A stretch of DNA of 8,080 nucleotides, taken from the NCBI GenBank assembly GCA_910588925.1, contig CAJURV010000083.1, positions 1-8,080 of the forward strand. Direction: 5' to 3'. A program made the translations under genes and the position numbers. Below are positions 6,826-8,080 of the stretch, piece after piece. Under the pieces are notes generated by a model, which ran no database searches, was not told where the DNA came from, and saw only the letters and a list, made by a program, of their open reading frames with translations. Position 1 is the stretch's first letter; each line of letters opens with the position of its first letter. This DNA is from an uncultured Rikenellaceae bacterium (GTDB lineage: Bacteria > Bacteroidota > Bacteroidia > Bacteroidales > Rikenellaceae).

Positions 6826-6893
6826 ATGACACCGGCGTCGCTTCGGCATGACAAGCGGACCGTAATGACATGACACGACGTGACAAAATGACC
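6826..6893. repeat. Cluster of ATGAC / TGACA words between dnaK and the SIMPL gene
   Basis: ATGAC occurs at 6826, 6848, 6865, 6870 and 6888, with a further GTGAC at 6880, all in the same orientation within 68 bases. The reverse strand reads like the GTCATGCCGAAGCG-type intergenic repeats seen in several bacterial genomes, so this may be a decayed dispersed repeat. Irregular spacing argues against a simple tandem array. A regulator-binding role is possible because the cluster sits upstream of both divergent genes. Confidence 0.35.
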
Positions 6894-6920
6894 GTAGTCA
6901 GGCATGGTATTTGTCGTATA

Positions 6921-6952
6921 TTTGGTTTTTATATTTTATTCGATTACTTTTG
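6921..6952 (+). promoter_or_regulatory. Bacteroidota-type promoter for the SIMPL gene
   Basis: TTTG (6921-6924) is followed after 20 bases by TACTTTTG (6945-6952), matching the -33 and -7 elements of the Bacteroidota housekeeping promoter (TTTG and TAnnTTTG). Transcription would start near 6957-6960, leaving a leader of about 60 bases before the ATG at 7021. A second -7-like box, TATATTTG, lies at 6917-6924 but lacks a matching upstream element. Confidence 0.55.
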
Positions 6953-7020
6953 AGTTGGGCTTAGGGCAATCGACTTTAGCATCCGGCTCGTTTATTTGAA
7001 AACATCAAAATGTTACTGTT

Positions 7021-7755
7021 ATGAAAAAGGCACTCTTTTTAGCATTATGTCTATCGGCGGCTGTGGCACAGGCGCAGAACATACAGTCTACCGATCCGCA
7101 ACCGCTCAGGTACATAGACGTCACCGGCGTTTCGGAGACGGAGATAGATCCTGACAACATAAAATTCACCATACGTATACGCGAATATTGGAAAGAGGAG
7201 TTCGAGAAGAGAGCTAAGGAGGAGAACTTCAAAACCAAGGTGCCTCTGGCCGAGATAGAGAACGACCTTATTGCAGCGCTGACGAAAGCCGGTGTCAAGA
7301 AAGAGCAGATATTCGTGCAGGATGCCGGTAACTACGGCCGCCAGACAGGTAAGGATTTCCTGAACAGCAAACAGTTCGAGTTGAACCTCGATGATTTCAA
7401 GACCGTAGACAAGATCATCAAGACTGTCGGCACACGCGGTATCGACTATATGAACATCAGCGAGCTTACTAACTCTAATATGGAGCAATACCGTCTCGAT
7501 GCCAAAGTGGAGGCTGTGAAAGCGGCTAAAGCTAAGGCGATAATGCTCGTAGAGGCGTTGGACGAGGAGTTGGGACAGGTCATCTATATTAACGACAGCA
7601 ACGGTTATGCTTATCCCAAAACGAGGATGGCCAATGTGATGTACTCTGCCGGAGCGGAGATGGAGGCCGACGGTGCGATGAACAGTATTGATACGGTACG
7701 CAAGATAAAATTGCAGGCGGAGGTGAGTGTAAGGTTTCAGATAAAGAACAAATAG
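7021..7755 (+). CDS. Secreted SIMPL-domain (DUF541) protein
   Basis: This 244-residue protein begins with a clear signal peptide: MKK, a hydrophobic core at 4-16 and an AQA-Q cleavage region near residue 18 or 19. The mature protein should lie in the periplasm or at the envelope. The rest fits the SIMPL/DUF541 family (PF04402). The opening block is IDVTGVSETEIDPDNIKFTI (32-51), a charged helical stretch follows (57-75), and later come the family-like lysine/alanine helix KVEAVKAAKAKA (162-173) and a C-terminal strand KLQAEVSVRFQI. There is no lipobox cysteine after the signal, so it is probably not a lipoprotein. The biochemical role of SIMPL proteins is poorly defined; some are linked to oxidative stress, and proximity to dnaK is not evidence of a shared role. 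The gene stands alone, with a promoter at 6921-6952 and a terminator after it. The leader has no Shine-Dalgarno site, as is common in Bacteroidota. Confidence 0.88.
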   Translation: MKKALFLALCLSAAVAQAQNIQSTDPQPLRYIDVTGVSETEIDPDNIKFTIRIREYWKEEFEKRAKEENFKTKVPLAEIENDLIAALTKAGVKKEQIFVQDAGNYGRQTGKDFLNSKQFELNLDDFKTVDKIIKTVGTRGIDYMNISELTNSNMEQYRLDAKVEAVKAAKAKAIMLVEALDEELGQVIYINDSNGYAYPKTRMANVMYSAGAEMEADGAMNSIDTVRKIKLQAEVSVRFQIKNK

Positions 7756-7763
7756 TACTTCGC

Positions 7764-7790
7764 CGCATACATAAATAGTGCGCGTATGCG
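7764..7790 (+). other. Short hairpin between the SIMPL gene and its terminator
   Basis: CGCATAC (7764-7770) pairs with GTATGCG (7784-7790) around a 13-base loop. It starts nine bases after the SIMPL stop and just precedes the main terminator. It may help stabilise the 3' end of the mRNA, or it may be part of a small repeat; there is no T tract directly after it. Confidence 0.4.
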
Positions 7791-7794
7791 TTTG

Positions 7795-7823
7795 AAGGAT
7801 CGCTTTTAGGGCGGTCCTTTTTT
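7795..7823 (+). terminator. Intrinsic terminator of the SIMPL gene
   Basis: AAGGATCGC (7795-7803) pairs with GCGGTCCTT (7811-7819), with one G-T pair, around a seven-base loop. The T run spanning 7818-7823 directly follows the stem. This is the best intrinsic terminator in the window and lies 40 bases after the SIMPL stop codon. Confidence 0.8.
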
Positions 7824-8080
7824 GTTTGTAGGCTGGGTGGTGTATATATTGAATTTTTTGGCTCGGGCGGAGCGAGGTCCATAGATGGGGATTCATTGTG
7901 AAAAGGTCTTTTGTGCGGGAAATTGGTGAGACTCATAAGGTGCGGCCCGCATGCTCCTCGTTTTTCGGGGCGGGAAAGCGGAAGTGTTTTATTACCATCG
8001 CTACGCAACGGGTTAGGATATCATTATGCTCTTTTATTGTGCTTTTAGTTTGACGGTATGCGCATTAGCTGAACTTTTTG
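7824..8080. other. Non-coding right end of the window
   Basis: I see no supported gene here. An open frame on the minus strand between 8008 and 7589 runs antisense through the SIMPL gene and its terminator and is proline/serine-rich without motifs, so it is not credible. The segment contains ATGCGCATTA (8058-8067), the inverted form of a word found twice in the left-hand repeat region. A gene starting beyond the right edge cannot be judged. Confidence 0.5.

Noticed and set aside
6730..7020. CIRCE (HrcA) heat-shock operator upstream of dnaK
   Set aside because: No TTAGCACTC and GAGTGCTAA pair, exact or near, is present in the spacer.
1..8080. CRISPR array, tRNA or rRNA gene, insertion sequence or toxin-antitoxin pair
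   Set aside because: No regular repeat-spacer pattern, cloverleaf, rRNA-like conserved stretch, transposase motif or paired small genes were found.

Overview
The window looks like chromosomal core DNA from a member of the Bacteroidales (Bacteroidota). Four things point there. One intergenic region carries a good match to the Bacteroidota promoter consensus (TTTG, 20 bases, TAnnTTTG). Start codons follow A/T-rich leaders and lack Shine-Dalgarno sites at the usual distance. ATA is used freely for isoleucine. The DnaK has a typical Bacteroidota-like tail ending in EFEEVK. Genus cannot be settled from the sequence; a gut lineage such as Muribaculaceae, Rikenellaceae or a relative is an inference only. 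No phage, plasmid, transposase, CRISPR or defence genes are visible, and no new multi-gene system is apparent.

Layout: positions 1-637 are non-coding and rich in repeats. They hold a degenerate repeat of about 55 bases, a hairpin-dense intergenic module (482-546), and a perfect 36-bp inverted repeat (582-617/624-659) whose right arm encodes the last codons of the first gene. Next come two minus-strand genes that probably form an operon: a PhnP-like metallo-beta-lactamase-fold hydrolase (2248-1472) followed 21 bases later by a short-chain dehydrogenase/reductase (1450-638). Divergent from them is a radical SAM protein of the TIGR01212/YhcC type (2363-3325, plus). Convergent with that is a membrane-anchored metallophosphoesterase (4711-3551, minus). 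Then comes dnaK (6729-4831, minus), with a terminator-like hairpin downstream and a sigma-54-like sequence upstream. Last is a secreted SIMPL/DUF541 protein (7021-7755, plus) with a Bacteroidota-type promoter and a good terminator. The final 257 bases hold no gene I can support.

The genes do not form an obvious pathway. DnaK is the cytosolic Hsp70 chaperone; the SIMPL protein is probably periplasmic; the phosphoesterase is likely anchored in the inner membrane; the radical SAM, MBL and SDR proteins are cytosolic enzymes with unproven substrates. The features most worth a second look are non-coding: the long perfect hairpin invading the SDR stop codon, the sigma-54-like dnaK promoter, and the repeat-derived intergenic regions at both window edges.
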